Assembly: GCA_963995505.1 (NCBI GenBank)
Contig: OZ023181.1
Location: 9,978,221-10,042,220 of the forward strand
Origin: Hypericum androsaemum
Taxonomy: Eukaryota; Streptophyta; Magnoliopsida; Malpighiales; Hypericaceae
DNA: 64,000 bases
Direction: 5' to 3'
Shown here: positions 13,401 through 24,795 of the stretch, one piece after another
Numbering within the stretch: the stretch's first letter is position 1
Layout: every line of letters begins with the position of its first letter
Notes under the pieces: generated by a model
What the model was told of the DNA's origin: nothing
Database searches by the model: none
Seen by the model: the letters and a program-made list of their open reading frames with translations, nothing else
Position numbers and translations under genes: made by a program

Positions 13401-14309
13401 TATTCCATTCAAAGTTTATGTAGTTGAACTACATTGTCAATAAATATTGAGAAACTTATCGTATCAAAATTTCATAAAAAATTATCTTTCCAAATCCATA
13501 ATCATAATCCAAACCAAATATCATACTAAAACTTAGCTTCCTCAAAGTATTCAAAATTCATTCCATGTAGCTTAATCTCATAATTTCATCCATACATAAT
13601 TAATCACATATTACTTTCCCAATATAACTTTTTTTTCAAAGCACACTTACGGCTTGATTTCTCATATATACTCCTTCCACATAATAATGTTCATAACTTT
13701 CTCTTTTCAAACATATTTAACACAAAAGCAGATTCTCAATGCAAAGGTAAACAATCTAGAAGGGTTCACGAAGACATAACTTTAACATTTGGTGAGACTC
13801 AAACCAATGGCCCAATATACATAGGAAGAAATCAAATATATAAGGGTGTTTAGATGATTTGGACAAAGTGGTGATCAGTCACTTCATCAAAATCTCACCC
13901 AAGGAATGATTTATATTTATATAAATATATATACTCAAATAGGCTCTTCAAAAAAATCCATATACAAATGGTATAAGAGTCCTCACCATAACGTAGAGTA
14001 AATGCCTTGTGATAACAACAATGCACCACAATGTTTCTCATATAAAAATCTCAAACACAAATATCTCACATCTCAAGCAAATCATAATTGCCCAAATTTC
14101 ATATTCATCACGCCATTATTATCAAACAGAGATAACTCTTCATTGACACAGAAGAGATTACGGCACGAGCGAATTACAAAGATGAAAGGGATGCAAAGAT
14201 ATGGAAAATCCTATGCTCCGTAGCACAGCCTAAGATACTTGACATGACAATTAGAACAAGGCTCTAACCTAGAGCTCAAAAGTTGAGCATAAACCAAAAG
14301 CTCAAATCA

Positions 14310-14322
14310 TGCTCTGATACCA
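14310..14322 (-). other. Primer-binding site for tRNA-iMet
   Basis: Minus-strand TGGTATCAGAGCA lies four bases after the 5' LTR. It is complementary to the 3' end of initiator methionine tRNA, the usual primer of plant LTR elements, and it sets the element's orientation. Confidence 0.9.
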
Positions 14323-14326
14323 CGTC

Positions 14327-15094
14327 TGTCACGACCCAACTCTGTGGTCGGTGACCGGCGCTAGACTTTGGCTACTTAAATCACACACAAAGATCTAGCC
14401 AGCCTCAAACTTATTATAATTCTTATAAATCTTAAACCATTAAATTTATAACTAAAACTTATATTATCTTACATTTTAAATACCAAAATTTTACAACCAA
14501 TTGTCAAGCTTTGTTCGATTAAACAAAATTAATATACTCTTAATAATTAAACATTCCCAAGATCAAAGCAAATCTTGTGACTACGGAGTTTCTAGATGAA
14601 AGAGCAAAATATAAACTGGAGACCTCGATGCAAGTCCTGGAGAACAAATCGGACTTGGTATGATCAAAGTAGATCTCTGAGCCAACACAACTCGTTTATA
14701 ATATAGTAAACTGCCACATTTTCTTCTTATTTTAAGTTGATATGTCTTACTTGCTCCCACTTGCCACGTTTTTTTTTCTTTTTACTTTGCAACTCTTTCT
14801 TCTTCTTTTTTTTTCCGTAGCTTATCACTTCATAATAGTTAGTTTGTATTTGGGTCCTACTTTGTTTGATTTAGACAAATTTGATTCTAGCTTTTATTTA
14901 TTTTCAATTAATTTAACAACTATACTTTTATGTAATACCTTGTACCAAATTATATATATATAACCACATTCCTATAATTTCTCCATTATCAATTTACATC
15001 ACTATTTCTCAGTATACTATATTATTATTTTAGCGAATGACTTAACACACTTAATTAAACTCTACTAAGTCTAATTAATATGGTAGGTATTACA
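14327..15094 (-). repeat. 5' LTR (minus-strand orientation)
   Basis: 768 bases that appear identical to 9678-10445. The presumed TATA region is AT-rich. The copy ends at the CAATG target duplication. Confidence 0.93.
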
Positions 15095-15147
15095 CAATGC
15101 TTTTGCTCTCTTTTGCAGGAGTAGCCTGCCTCTGGTTTGAACTCTAA

Positions 15148-16394
15148 ACATGATGTAACGGTTGGCTTAGTACAATGAGAAGCTTGATAAGCTGAACTAG
15201 TTCACCGGTTAATTTTAAAACTAATACAAAAAATGGAGAGCTTTGGCAAATTAATATTGGCATGCTACAGTACTGTACAAGTTTACTCTCCTTTTCTGCC
15301 TTTTGTTGTTTAGGGGTGGAGATTACAACTTGTCGAAGGAGAATTAGTCCTGGTTTAGACCTTAATAGTTGATGATATTAGACCGTTATATTTATTAATG
15401 TTTACAAAAAGGTGATATCGACGTATTCAAACATAAGACAACCGAGTACTCCAACCACCTGATTTCTAATGAGGTGATTAATCTGAATTTTATTCAATTC
15501 CTATGATAAAAGAACGTAAAGTTGCATCTACCAAATTTTCCTGTTGATATATTCAAAGACAAAAAATTTAGATGCTAGTTAAGTTAGAATAATTTTTAAC
15601 ATTCCATTTTTTCGATTCATGGCAAAACATCAATAAAAAGAGGATCTGGTGTTTGGGTCACTGGAAATCGCCTGGTCGAAACTCCTGACCGCACAACTCG
15701 CAATATCCCTGCGTAGAAATATGGTCTACATAGGACTTCAAAGTCGTGGCTATTGATGATGACCTCGTATGGACTTATCAAAAAAAATGATGACCTCGTA
15801 TGGCAGGCGACTCATGGAACCAAACTCTGGATATCCCAATTGCGGGCGACACCCACTCAGGTGTAGTATTTTATTCATCAACTCAGCTTCTAATCACTTG
15901 ATGTGAAATAAGTTTGCATTTAAAAACTGATAAATCATTGTATTTTTTTCTTGAAAAATTAATGTGATGTTAATCTTGTTTGATGCACCGTTCAAGTACG
16001 ACGGTACATCAAACAATATTAATGACACATCAGACAAAATGAACGGTACATCAGTTGTCCACCGAATCCATCCCCGTTAACTTCATCGAAGTCCTGATTG
16101 GTTTAGCGCTACTGTGTGGTATATTTTCTTATGGGTTTCTGGGTCACTATTTTTGTTGAAAATTTGACGTAGACCAGCTATCATCAAGTTGTTTGATAAT
16201 AATGACAAGAAGGTTTTATTGGGTAGATTTTTTCACTAACCAATCTGTGAAAAATATGACCTTGATTAGACATGCGAAAAGACCGTTAACAAAAAAAGTC
16301 TAATAGCTTTTCCGGAATATAGACAAAGTGTATCAATCAATCACATTTCCTTTTTGTTATCTTGTTCATGTCAGAATTGATGTTACATCAACAA
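15148..16394. other. AT-rich intergenic stretch
   Basis: No coding or RNA gene recognised. A short direct duplication of tgatgacctcgtatgg occurs near 15757 and 15790. Confidence 0.45.
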
Positions 16395-16740
16395 TTAGTA
16401 ATGCAACAATACCAATGTTAAACAAAATATTTTTTTGAAAGGTATAGATATTATTAAAACCAAGAAAAACAGAATACAAAGATCCACACTTACCGTTGCA
16501 TAGATAGTAACAGCAGGTGCATACAACCCATGTTCACCAAGACTAGAAAAAACAATAAGGTACAAGTCCATGAATGAATAAAGAGCCCGCCCAGGAACTA
16601 CAGCTGATGCCAATACCCGACTGATGCAATAAACAGCTGCTAGCAAACCATGACAGCAAACCATGAGTTGCAACCAAAAGAGCAAACAGAGACATTGATA
16701 CAAAACGCCAGGGGAAAGGTTGAGAGGCCATACCCAGATA
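16395..16740 (-). pseudogene. Possible frameshifted exon of a membrane protein
   Basis: The minus strand reads MASQPFPWRFVSMSLFALLV and, after a frame change, VPGRALYSFMDLYLIVFSSL followed by YAPAVTIYAT. It ends at a strong donor (ggtaagtg, near 16490). The composition is hydrophobic and exon-like. I cannot assign a family. The two halves lie in different frames, which suggests a decayed exon. Confidence 0.3.
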
Positions 16741-16774
16741 ATGGAGAGCCCAGCAGCTGAAGGACGACGACGGG

Positions 16775-16897
16775 TTTTTTTTTTGTGAGATTTAAATTGT
16801 TTTCACAATTTCGGATCTTAGACGGTCATGGGATTCGATCCTCCCACCTCATGCTTAAGGACTGACACCGTATCCATCAGACCATACATGAGTTGGT
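16775..16897 (-). mobile_element. tRNA-derived SINE
   Basis: About 123 bases flanked by a perfect 12-bp target duplication gacgacgacggg (16763-16774 and 16898-16909). On the minus strand it ends in a run of ten A at the 16775-16784 side. It holds a B-box-like GGATCGAATCC after a CCTTAAGCATGAGG segment, the usual arrangement in tRNA-related plant SINEs. It carries no protein and depends on LINE machinery. Confidence 0.8.
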
Positions 16898-16987
16898 GAC
16901 GACGACGGGGTTTGCCTAATCATCATCCGCCAAGAACACCACAGTCAGATATCATGTCGGCCAAATAATTCTGGAAATGAACATTCC

Positions 16988-18333
16988 TGGAAAAATTACT
17001 CTCTAGTCCTTCGGATTTGCTTACATATACTCAAAAGTCTCCCCTGTTTGCAAAATACACGCCGACGTCCCTCTTGTTTAATTTTATTATACTTTCGAGT
17101 CTCTGGCGCACGTTAGCAGCTCTTTTTTTTAATAAAATGACAAAAAATACCCTTATGACAAAAAAATTAATGATGTCGCCTCTTCTTCTACTTTCGAGTC
17201 TCTGGCGCACGTTAGCAGCTCTTTTTTTTAATAAAATGACAAAAAATACCCTTATGACAAAAAAATTAATGATGTCGCCTCTTCTTCTACCTCAAACCTC
17301 GGGAAACCCTGAAAAATTGGAAATAAATAAACTTTCAACTAATTACTCAAGGAAATAAATACAATAATAAACCAGAGAATCATCTCTTCATCGTCTACAG
17401 CTCACCGCCGACGGGAGCCGACAACTACAATGCCAGAAACTAATCCCAATCATCAATTTCTAGATATATATCTATATCTATTTCCCTCGGGCAAATAATA
17501 AACTTCAACCAAAAGAGGAACAAAAATTGGGGAAAAGGAAGGAGAGGGAGGAGAGAGCGTCGGCGTAGGAGGAGACAGGGAGGGAGGGGTCAGGGAGGCT
17601 AGCCCATATGCTCTCCGGGGCGGCTTAGTTGTTGTTGTTAGTGACGGTGGTGGTGGGGCCTGCAGGTGATGGCCGTACTCCAACTCCGGCGACTTCGGGG
17701 CCAACACTGCCATGGTTGTCGTCATCCTCCTATGCGTCCTCATCTGCCGTGGCCCATCACCACCACCAAGCTCTCCCTCCGCCAGAACCTAATCGACGAC
17801 CCCGCCATAGGAATTTCTATTTGCCCTAGCTCCTCGAAATGGAGAGCGGCGAAGCCACCAAGGCCGGAGACGATGAGACGGTGGACGCGTTGTCGTCTGT
17901 CCTAATCCTAATCGACGACCCCGCCGTCGCCCCTTATCTTCCTAGACCCAATTGTCTGCTCTCGAGGTTCAGCAACATCACCGCACAACCAATCTTGGTT
18001 TCTGGGTTGCCTTAACCCCAATCGAAGACCCCCTCGTCGCCCCTTTATTCTTTTTTGTTTTTTTTTTTTGGGTTTGTAATTAATGTATTTTGCTTTCCAT
18101 CTTTTGATCTGAGTAGATGTTTTGTTTGAGGAAGAAGAAGAGATGATGTCAGTATTTTTTTTGTTCTAAGGGTATTTTTGTCATTTCAATGACAAAAAAT
18201 GAAAAAAAACTCATTTAAGGACCGAAAATATAATAAAATCAAACTAGATGGATGTGGGCATGTTTTTTGCAAACAGGGAGAGATTTTTGAATATATTTAA
18301 GCAAACCCGAGGGGCTAGAGAGTAATTTTTCCA
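16988..18333. mobile_element. Non-autonomous TIR element with about 200-bp inverted ends
   Basis: The left end (tggaaaaattactctctag...) and right end (...ctagagagtaatttttcca) are imperfect inverted repeats of roughly 200 bases. They share the internal blocks tgcttaaatata, gtttgcaaa and ttttattatattttcg. The middle (about 17400-18050) is GC-rich and different from the ends, and repeats cctaatcgacgaccccgcc-like units three times. Long ends around foreign GC-rich filler fit a Mutator-like or Pack-type element, but no target duplication is visible. A related end lies at 61061-61285. Confidence 0.72.
17092..17289 (+). repeat. Exact 99-bp tandem duplication in the left TIR
   Basis: Copies 17092-17190 and 17191-17289 look identical. 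The duplication lengthens the left inverted end relative to the right and must be recent. Confidence 0.92.
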
Positions 18334-18830
18334 AATATTATTGTACAATTTTTTAGATTCATTCAAATTTGTAAGCACCCAAAAAGAACATAAAACATGA
18401 TTCTAGGTAATCGGCACAATTTGCAGTTGCATGAAGTACACGGCAAGTTGTGAGGAGGTAATGGCTCAAAGCACAAGTTGGGCTTTGATACATCACATTC
18501 AGGGTTGGTCTGCCGATGCATTCCAAGCACAATTAGCTCTCTTTTGTGAGAAATTTGCCACTCTAGCAGTCGAAGCACAAATTTTTTTTTTAGGGAATTC
18601 GAAGCACAATTTGCCACTCTTGCTCTCGTGTATTGCTAATAAACCATTAGATTAACAAGCCTTTGTCTCTGTGCAAGATGAAGAACTTAAGGAATAAGTA
18701 ATGAATTGGAAGACCTCATCGTCATGTATTGATGGCAAAAGCGATCTGAGATTTGAAGTTTGGGTACGTGCATACGTAATTTATACTATAATTTTGAATA
18801 AAAATTTCATTTATGTGATACTATATTTGA
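18334..18830. other. Unassigned sequence
   Basis: Only short frames. The phrase gaagcacaa-ttttgccactct recurs locally near 18570 and 18605. No family recognised. Confidence 0.35.
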
Positions 18831-19020
18831 TTTTTTTTTTGAAAAAGAGATTTATTAATCACCTTAGGTAAAAGTTACAAAGGACAACAACTCTGACAAC
18901 AAGACCAAACACCCGGGTACAAAGTAGCCCACCCCATTACAACCCATCATAGCCAACCCAGAAAAAATAAGCAATGTTACAAGAAGTAACACAGCACAAA
19001 GAACTGCAGCCAACACCAGT

Positions 19021-19657
19021 TGTTGGATATTTTTAAAATAGCATAACTTTTGACTCGTTTATGCGTTTTGCTATTATAATATATTTTTGGAAAGAAAATT
19101 TTATGATCTACAATATTCCGACAGTTACCACGCCTGTGGTGGGGAAGGCCATGCCAGTGGTGGCTTTTCTGTGAAATTCTGAAAATTTCTACGCCGGTGG
19201 CCTTTGTTTCATTTTGAAACTTGGTGTCCCTTGAGTTTGAACTCAAGGGAAGTTCTCAAGGGAAGTGACTTTCCCATTAGCCACCTTTGAAGATTGTTCC
19301 AGGAACTTCTTGGGTGATGAAAGGGCATCACTTGGTGGTGCCAACCTCTATAAATAGGGTTTTATCTTCCATTGAAAAAACACAAACTTCTAAGCTATCC
19401 TACACACTTTCTTCTCTAAAGCATCATTAGAAACTTTCATAACGTGTTCTTGGTCGGGTCAAGACAGTACAAACTTTGAACTCGACGACGGTGTTTAAGG
19501 GCTTCGTAGTATCCTAACGGCATAAGTCACTGACCCGTTGTACTCGCAGGATTTATCCGGAGGGTTGAACTATTTGTTTGAAAGAATTCTTACAAGATCT
19601 TCGAAGCCGGTGTAACATCACCATTATTCTTTCATCCTCCATACTTAATTTCCAACA
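19021..19657 (+). repeat. Copia 5' LTR
   Basis: 637 bases, tgttggatat...ttccaaca. Contains a TATA box ctataaatag near 19350. Confidence 0.9.
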
Positions 19658-19682
19658 ACTTTTAGACAAATATACCTACACA

Positions 19683-22600
19683 ATGGAGGGTGAGACTTCA
19701 ATCATTGCTGCACAATCCTTACAAGTCATGAACCAGACCTTGAGCCGCCTGTAACGCTTTGATGGTAAAAACTTTACTCGTTGGCAAGAGACGGTGAAGT
19801 TCCTCCTCATCACCATCAAATTATGGCATATTCTTGAAGATGCCTTGGAGGAGATCCATGTTGCAATCGCGAAAGATAGTGACAAATTGAAGGCCAAACG
19901 TAAGAAGCGTCAAAACGAGAATTTCATGTGCCGTGGCCACAACCTCAATGCTTTGGATACTAATGTCTACAACGCCCATTAAAGTATCTCGAAGGCAAAG
20001 GAGTTGTGGACAGCGCTGGAAAATAAATACAAGATCTCCGAAGCAAGCAACAAGAAGTTCTTGATATGCAACTTCATGAACTTTAAGATGTTGACAGTAA
20101 GTCAATCATCGCCCAGGTCAGCGAACTTCTACTCATCGTCAACCATCTCAAGGATGCTGGTATTGATCTTTTGGACTCTCTTGTGGTTGGAATCATAATC
20201 TCCTGTCTTCCCCCTTCATGGAATGATTACAAGAAGAAACTTAAGCATACTGAAACTGACTATGACCTTGAAGTTTGCAGCGTCATCTTCGTATCATAGA
20301 GGACTCTGACAAACGAGAAATGAAGGATAGTCAGCAAACTAAAAATATCTCTAAGGCTAACAATGTTGAAATATTGAAGTCTAAGAATGATTCTCAGTTT
20401 AAGAAAAAAAAGGATAAGAAGAAGGGTGATTGCTTCTGGTGTAAAAAACCCAGCCATTATGCTCATGACTGTCGTCAACGAAAAAAATATTTAAAAAATG
20501 AGACGAACATGGTTGATGAAAAGGACAAACTTGTCACTGTGGTGCAATGTGCCAATGCTGTTGTTAATCAAAGCAGTGGATGGTGGTACGACACAGGTGC
20601 AACCATCTATATATGTAAAGACAAAAATCTTTACAAAACATATGAACCGATTATTGAAGAAGGAAATAAAGTTACATCAGCAAACAACCGAAGTAGCAAG
20701 GTTGTTGGCAAAGGCACTGTTGAACTTCCATTTACATCGAAAAAGACCTTGACTCTTAAGAATGTACTACACGTCCCTGATATTGTAAAGAACCTAGTTT
20801 CCAGAGTCCTTATTAACAAGGCCAGATTCAAGATTACTTATGAGTCTGATAAGTTTGTATTGTCCAAGAACGGGATGTTCATTGGACAAGGATACTCTTG
20901 TAATGGGATGATTAAACTCAATCTAATAAAGGATGATTCTGCTTATATCGTTGACTCTTTTGATATTTGGCATGCTAGATTAGGACATGTGAATTATGAT
21001 TCTCTCAGAAATATGAAAAGATTGAGATTAATTTCTAATTGCGACTTCGAAAATATTTCTAAATGTAAAGTATGTGCAGAAGCAAAGATACATAGAACGT
21101 CATTTAAATCTGTGGTTAGAAACTCTACTTTGCTTGAATTAATACATAGTGATGCTTATGATCTTAAAGTCATATGACTCGTGGTGAAAATAAATATTAT
21201 GTCACTTTCATTGATGATTGCACTAGATATGCATATATTTACTTGATGAAGTCTAATGATGAATTTTTTGACAAGTTTAAGATTTACAAGGCTGAAGTAG
21301 AGACACAGCTAGGGGAGAAAATTAAAGTCATACGAACTGATCGTGGTGGTGAATACTTTCCTAATGAGTTCACTTTGTTTTGTCAAGAACATGGTTTAGT
21401 TCATCAAGTTACTGCACCTTACACACCTCAACAAAATGGTATTGCTGAAAGAAAGAATAGAACTTTGATAAAAATGGTTAATGCTATGCTAATAAGTTCT
21501 AGTTTGCCTAATTCTGTGTAGGGTGATGCCATATTGTCTGTATGCTATATTTTAAATAGAGTACCTTTTAAAAATAAGAATATTTCTCCTTATGAATTGT
21601 GGTTTAAAAGAAAGCCTAACTTGAAAAGATTAAAAGTATGGGGATGCTTAACATATGTTAGAAAGCATGATCCTAAGAGACCAAAGTTAGGAAATAGAGC
21701 TTATAAATGTGCATTTATAGGCAACTCACATAATAGTACAACCTACAGATTTTTAATTCTTGATATTTTTGAGATTATAGAATCTGTAGATGTGAAATTC
21801 TTTGAGAACTTGACTAGCATAATTTCTAAAATGAACCCGTTGGAGATCTGTTATTGCCTAGTCTAGAACCGGTAGACACTAACAATAATGATGACACTTT
21901 AGCTCCTACAGAAGATGTTGAACCTAGAAGAAGTAAGAGAACAAGAATGGAGAAAAACTATGGTCATGAATTCATAACATATCTTGTAGAGAGTAATAAG
22001 AATGAGATTGTTAATGTTGTCAAGTATGTTATGCATGCTGATGATGATCCTAAAACCTATTCTGATGCTATGAGTTCTAGAGATGTCATTTTCTGAAAAG
22101 AGGCTATCAATGATGAGATGAATTCAATTTTGTCTAATGAAACTTGGATATTGTGTGATTTACCCCCTGGAGCTAAGCCTATAGGATGTAAATAGATATT
22201 CAAAAGGAAGTTGAATGCCGATGGCTCCATTAATAAATTTAAAGCCAGATTGGTTGCTAAGAGATATAAACAAAGACATGAAATTGATTATTTTGATACA
22301 TATGCTCATGTTGCATGCATTACATCCATTCGTTATTTAATTGTACTTGCATCTACTCACAAATTAGTTATACATCAAATAGACGTAAAAACTGCATTCT
22401 TAAATGGTGATCTGGAAGAAGAAATATAATATATATATATATATAAAATAACCTGAAGGTTTTGTACTACCAGGCCAAGAAAAGAAAGTTTGCAAGTTAG
22501 TGAAATCTCTTAATGGCCTGAAACAACCTCCCATGCAATGGCATGAGAAGTTTGATAAAGTTGCATTGTTATATAGTTTTATTGTTAATGATGCTGATAA

Positions 22601-23495
22601 ATGTATTTATAGCAAGCATGATGATTTTGGATGCGTGATTCTATGTTTATATGTTGATGATATGCTTATATTTGGTACTAACATATCTTGTGTAGAAGAA
22701 ACAAAGAACTTTCTTGGCTCTAACTTTGATATGAAAGATCTAGGAGAGGCTGATGTGATCTTGGGAATTAAAATCCTAAGAAATGGAGATGAGTTGGTGT
22801 TAACTCATTACATTGAGAAGTTTATCAAGAAGTATGATCATTTTAATGAAGAATGTTGGACGAACACATGCACAACTTAAAGTACTCGAGTGTCATTGGA
22901 AGTCTTATGTATGCTATGCATTGTATTGCACAAGACCGGATATAGCTCAAGCTGTGAGAGTGTTATGTCGTTTCTCAAGTAACCCAGGAGTTGAATATCG
23001 GAGAGTACTTGTAAGAGTGTTGAATTACTTAAAAGGAACCATAATTTATGGCTTGCATTACCAAAGTTATCCCGCTGTATTGGAAGGATATAGTGATGCT
23101 AATTGGAACAACATAGAATCCAAGTCCAAGTCTACCATTGGATGGATCTTTACATTAGGAGGTGCTGCGGTATCTTGGGGTTCCAAGAAGCAAACTTGTA
23201 TTTCTGATTCAATGATGTTGCAAGTAAAAAGGCAGAATGACTTAGAAACTTACTTGTAGAGATTCCACTATGAAAGAAGCCATCTCCAGTGGTCATGATT
23301 AATTGTGATAATCAAACTACGATATACAACGTCTCGAACAAGATTTATAATTGAAAGTCTAAACATGCAAGTCTAAGACATCAAATGGTAAGACAATTAC
23401 TCAAGAGAGGAGTAGTTACAGCTGACTTTATTAAAACGAAGAAGAACTTGGCAGACCTTTTTGCGAAGAGTCTACCAAAGGTAATATTTTTAATA
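19683..23495 (+). pseudogene. Copia gag-pol polyprotein (broken)
   Basis: Starts at ATG 19683 and is interrupted by several stops and shifts. In order it shows gag text (RFDGKNFTRWQETVKFLL) and a CCHC knuckle CFWCKKPSHYAHDC (near 20430-20472). The protease motif WWYDTGAT lies near 20582. Next are the integrase zinc region (WHARLGHVNYDSL) and the core with DDCTRYAY, TDRGGEY and the E-containing PQQNGIAERKNR. The reverse transcriptase has QIDVKTAFLNG and YVDDM, and the RNase H has GYSDANW. Stops follow LPNSV (21519) and lie in the reverse transcriptase near 22195. An AT microsatellite expansion disrupts it near 22427-22446. It cannot make a working polyprotein. Confidence 0.92.
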
Positions 23496-24163
23496 AAATG
23501 TAAGGAAATGGAGCTAAGGTTTGTGAAAGAAGGTTGACCGCTAATGATGAAAACTCAACCTATGTTTTTAAATGGATAAACAAGGTGCAATGGGTACCAA
23601 CAAGTCATTAGAGTGGTTATGGTGCACTAAGCCATAACTTTCCATTTCTGAACTAGTACAATAGTTCTGCTTGAATGAGAATGAATGTAAATTCTTAATA
23701 AGTCTAAGTGGTCACATGTGTCTCGTAGAAGCACCTTAAGAGACTTACCTAAATGAGTATGGAAATCAGGCTATTTCCTAAGAGAGTAAGACCGCTCTTT
23801 AAAGAAGACTCATGAATTCAAGATATAAGCACATGGCCATTAATGTGCGAGCTACAGAACCCACTAGCTTCTGAAGTCAATATGTGTAGAGGTTTTAATT
23901 TTATCGCACTTGGTTCAAGACTCGTTCACCATAGAACCTCGATAAAGCTTTAAATTTCTTACACTAAGTGAAGGTTCAAATTCAAAAGATATATATCATT
24001 TATGTATTGACTTCTACGATGATGCTCATTCCTATCCTAGCTTGAACTACGTTGGCTTGATCCCTCGCGGGTACGTAGGCTGTCACTTAAGTGATGTAGT
24101 CACTCCATTGTTCTAACTTTTATTTTGTTTACTATTTAAAAGTTTTGTAAAATAGGAGAAGAA

Positions 24164-24795
24164 TGTTGGATATTTTCAAAATAGCATAACTTTTGACTCG
24201 TTTATCTGTTTTGCTATTATAATATATTTTCGGAAAGAGAATTTTATGATCTACAATATTTTGAGAGTCACCACACATGTGGAGGGGAAGGCCACGCTAG
24301 TAGTGACTTTTCTGTGAAATTCTAAAAATTTTAAGGCCACGCCGGTGGCCTTCATTTCATTTTAAAACTTGGTGTCCCTTGAGTTTAAACTCAATAGAAG
24401 TGACCCTCCCATTAGCCACCTTTGAAGATTATTCCAGGAAATTCTTGGGTGATGAAAGAGAATCACTTGGTGGTATCAACCTCTATAAATAGCGAGTTTT
24501 ATCTTCTACTGAAAAAATACAAACTTTTAAGCTATCCTACACACTTCCCTCTCTAAAGCATCATCAAAAACTTTCATAGCGTGTTCTTGTTCAGGTCAAG
24601 GCAGTACAAACCTTGAACTCGACAATGGTGTTTAAAAGCTTCATAGTATCCTGACGGCATAAGTTCGCTGACCCGTTGTGCTTGCAGAATTTATCTGGAG
24701 AGTCGAACTATTTGTCTGAAAGAATTCTTACAAGATCTTCGAAGCTGGTGTAACGCCACCATTATTCTTTCATCGTCCATACTTAATTTTCAACA
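24164..24795 (+). repeat. Copia 3' LTR
   Basis: 632 bases, clearly diverged from the 5' LTR by substitutions and small indels. Confidence 0.9.

Larger units (their letters stand above)
9678..15094 (-). mobile_element. LTR retrotransposon with non-coding inside (Ty3/gypsy Tekay-like ends)
   Basis: Two 768-base direct repeats (9678-10445 and 14327-15094) flank 3881 bases and are bounded by a perfect 5-bp target duplication CAATG (9673-9677 and 15095-15099). The LTRs run TG...CA and look identical by eye. On the minus strand a tRNA-iMet primer site TGGTATCAGAGCA (14322-14310) follows the 5' LTR after four bases. A polypurine tract AAGGAGGGGAGAA (10458-10446) precedes the 3' LTR. The sequence before the tract (a TTCGGGGACCGAATTT block) is typical of Tekay/Del chromoviruses, which is inference. 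The inside is AT-rich with no open frame above about 95 codons and no recognisable gag or pol in frame, so the element is non-autonomous. Confidence 0.92.
9524..15147 (+). pseudogene. LanC-like (GCR2/GCL) gene fragment, split by an LTR element
   Basis: The left part (about 9524-9677) reads GNAYAFLSLYRLTGG then YEERAMALASFLYHNA. It matches the conserved helix pair of eukaryotic LanC-like proteins (plant GCL/GCR2), which are alpha-toroid proteins related to bacterial lanthionine cyclases. The right part (15100-15147), after the inserted element, reads NAFALF and then, after a one-base frameshift, AGVACLWFEL and a TAA. This is the next block of the same fold. Everything upstream and the family's C-terminal end are missing. 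The fragment is therefore a dead, truncated copy that was the target of the retrotransposon at 9678-15094. The family assignment is by motif memory only. Confidence 0.6.
19021..24795 (+). mobile_element. Ty1/copia LTR retrotransposon (old, inactive)
   Basis: LTRs at 19021-19657 and 24164-24795 begin TGTTGG and end CCAACA or TCAACA. By eye they differ at roughly a tenth of positions, so the insertion is old. The flanks ccagt and ccact are a 5-bp target duplication with one change. A polypurine run (aataggagaagaa) precedes the right LTR. The coding order is gag, zinc knuckle, protease, integrase, reverse transcriptase, RNase H. This order, with integrase before reverse transcriptase, defines copia. 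Confidence 0.93.

Noticed and set aside
11352..14223. Short plus-strand frames inside the LTR element as genes
   Set aside because: The element is transcribed on the minus strand, and these frames are hydrophobic, AT-rich noise.
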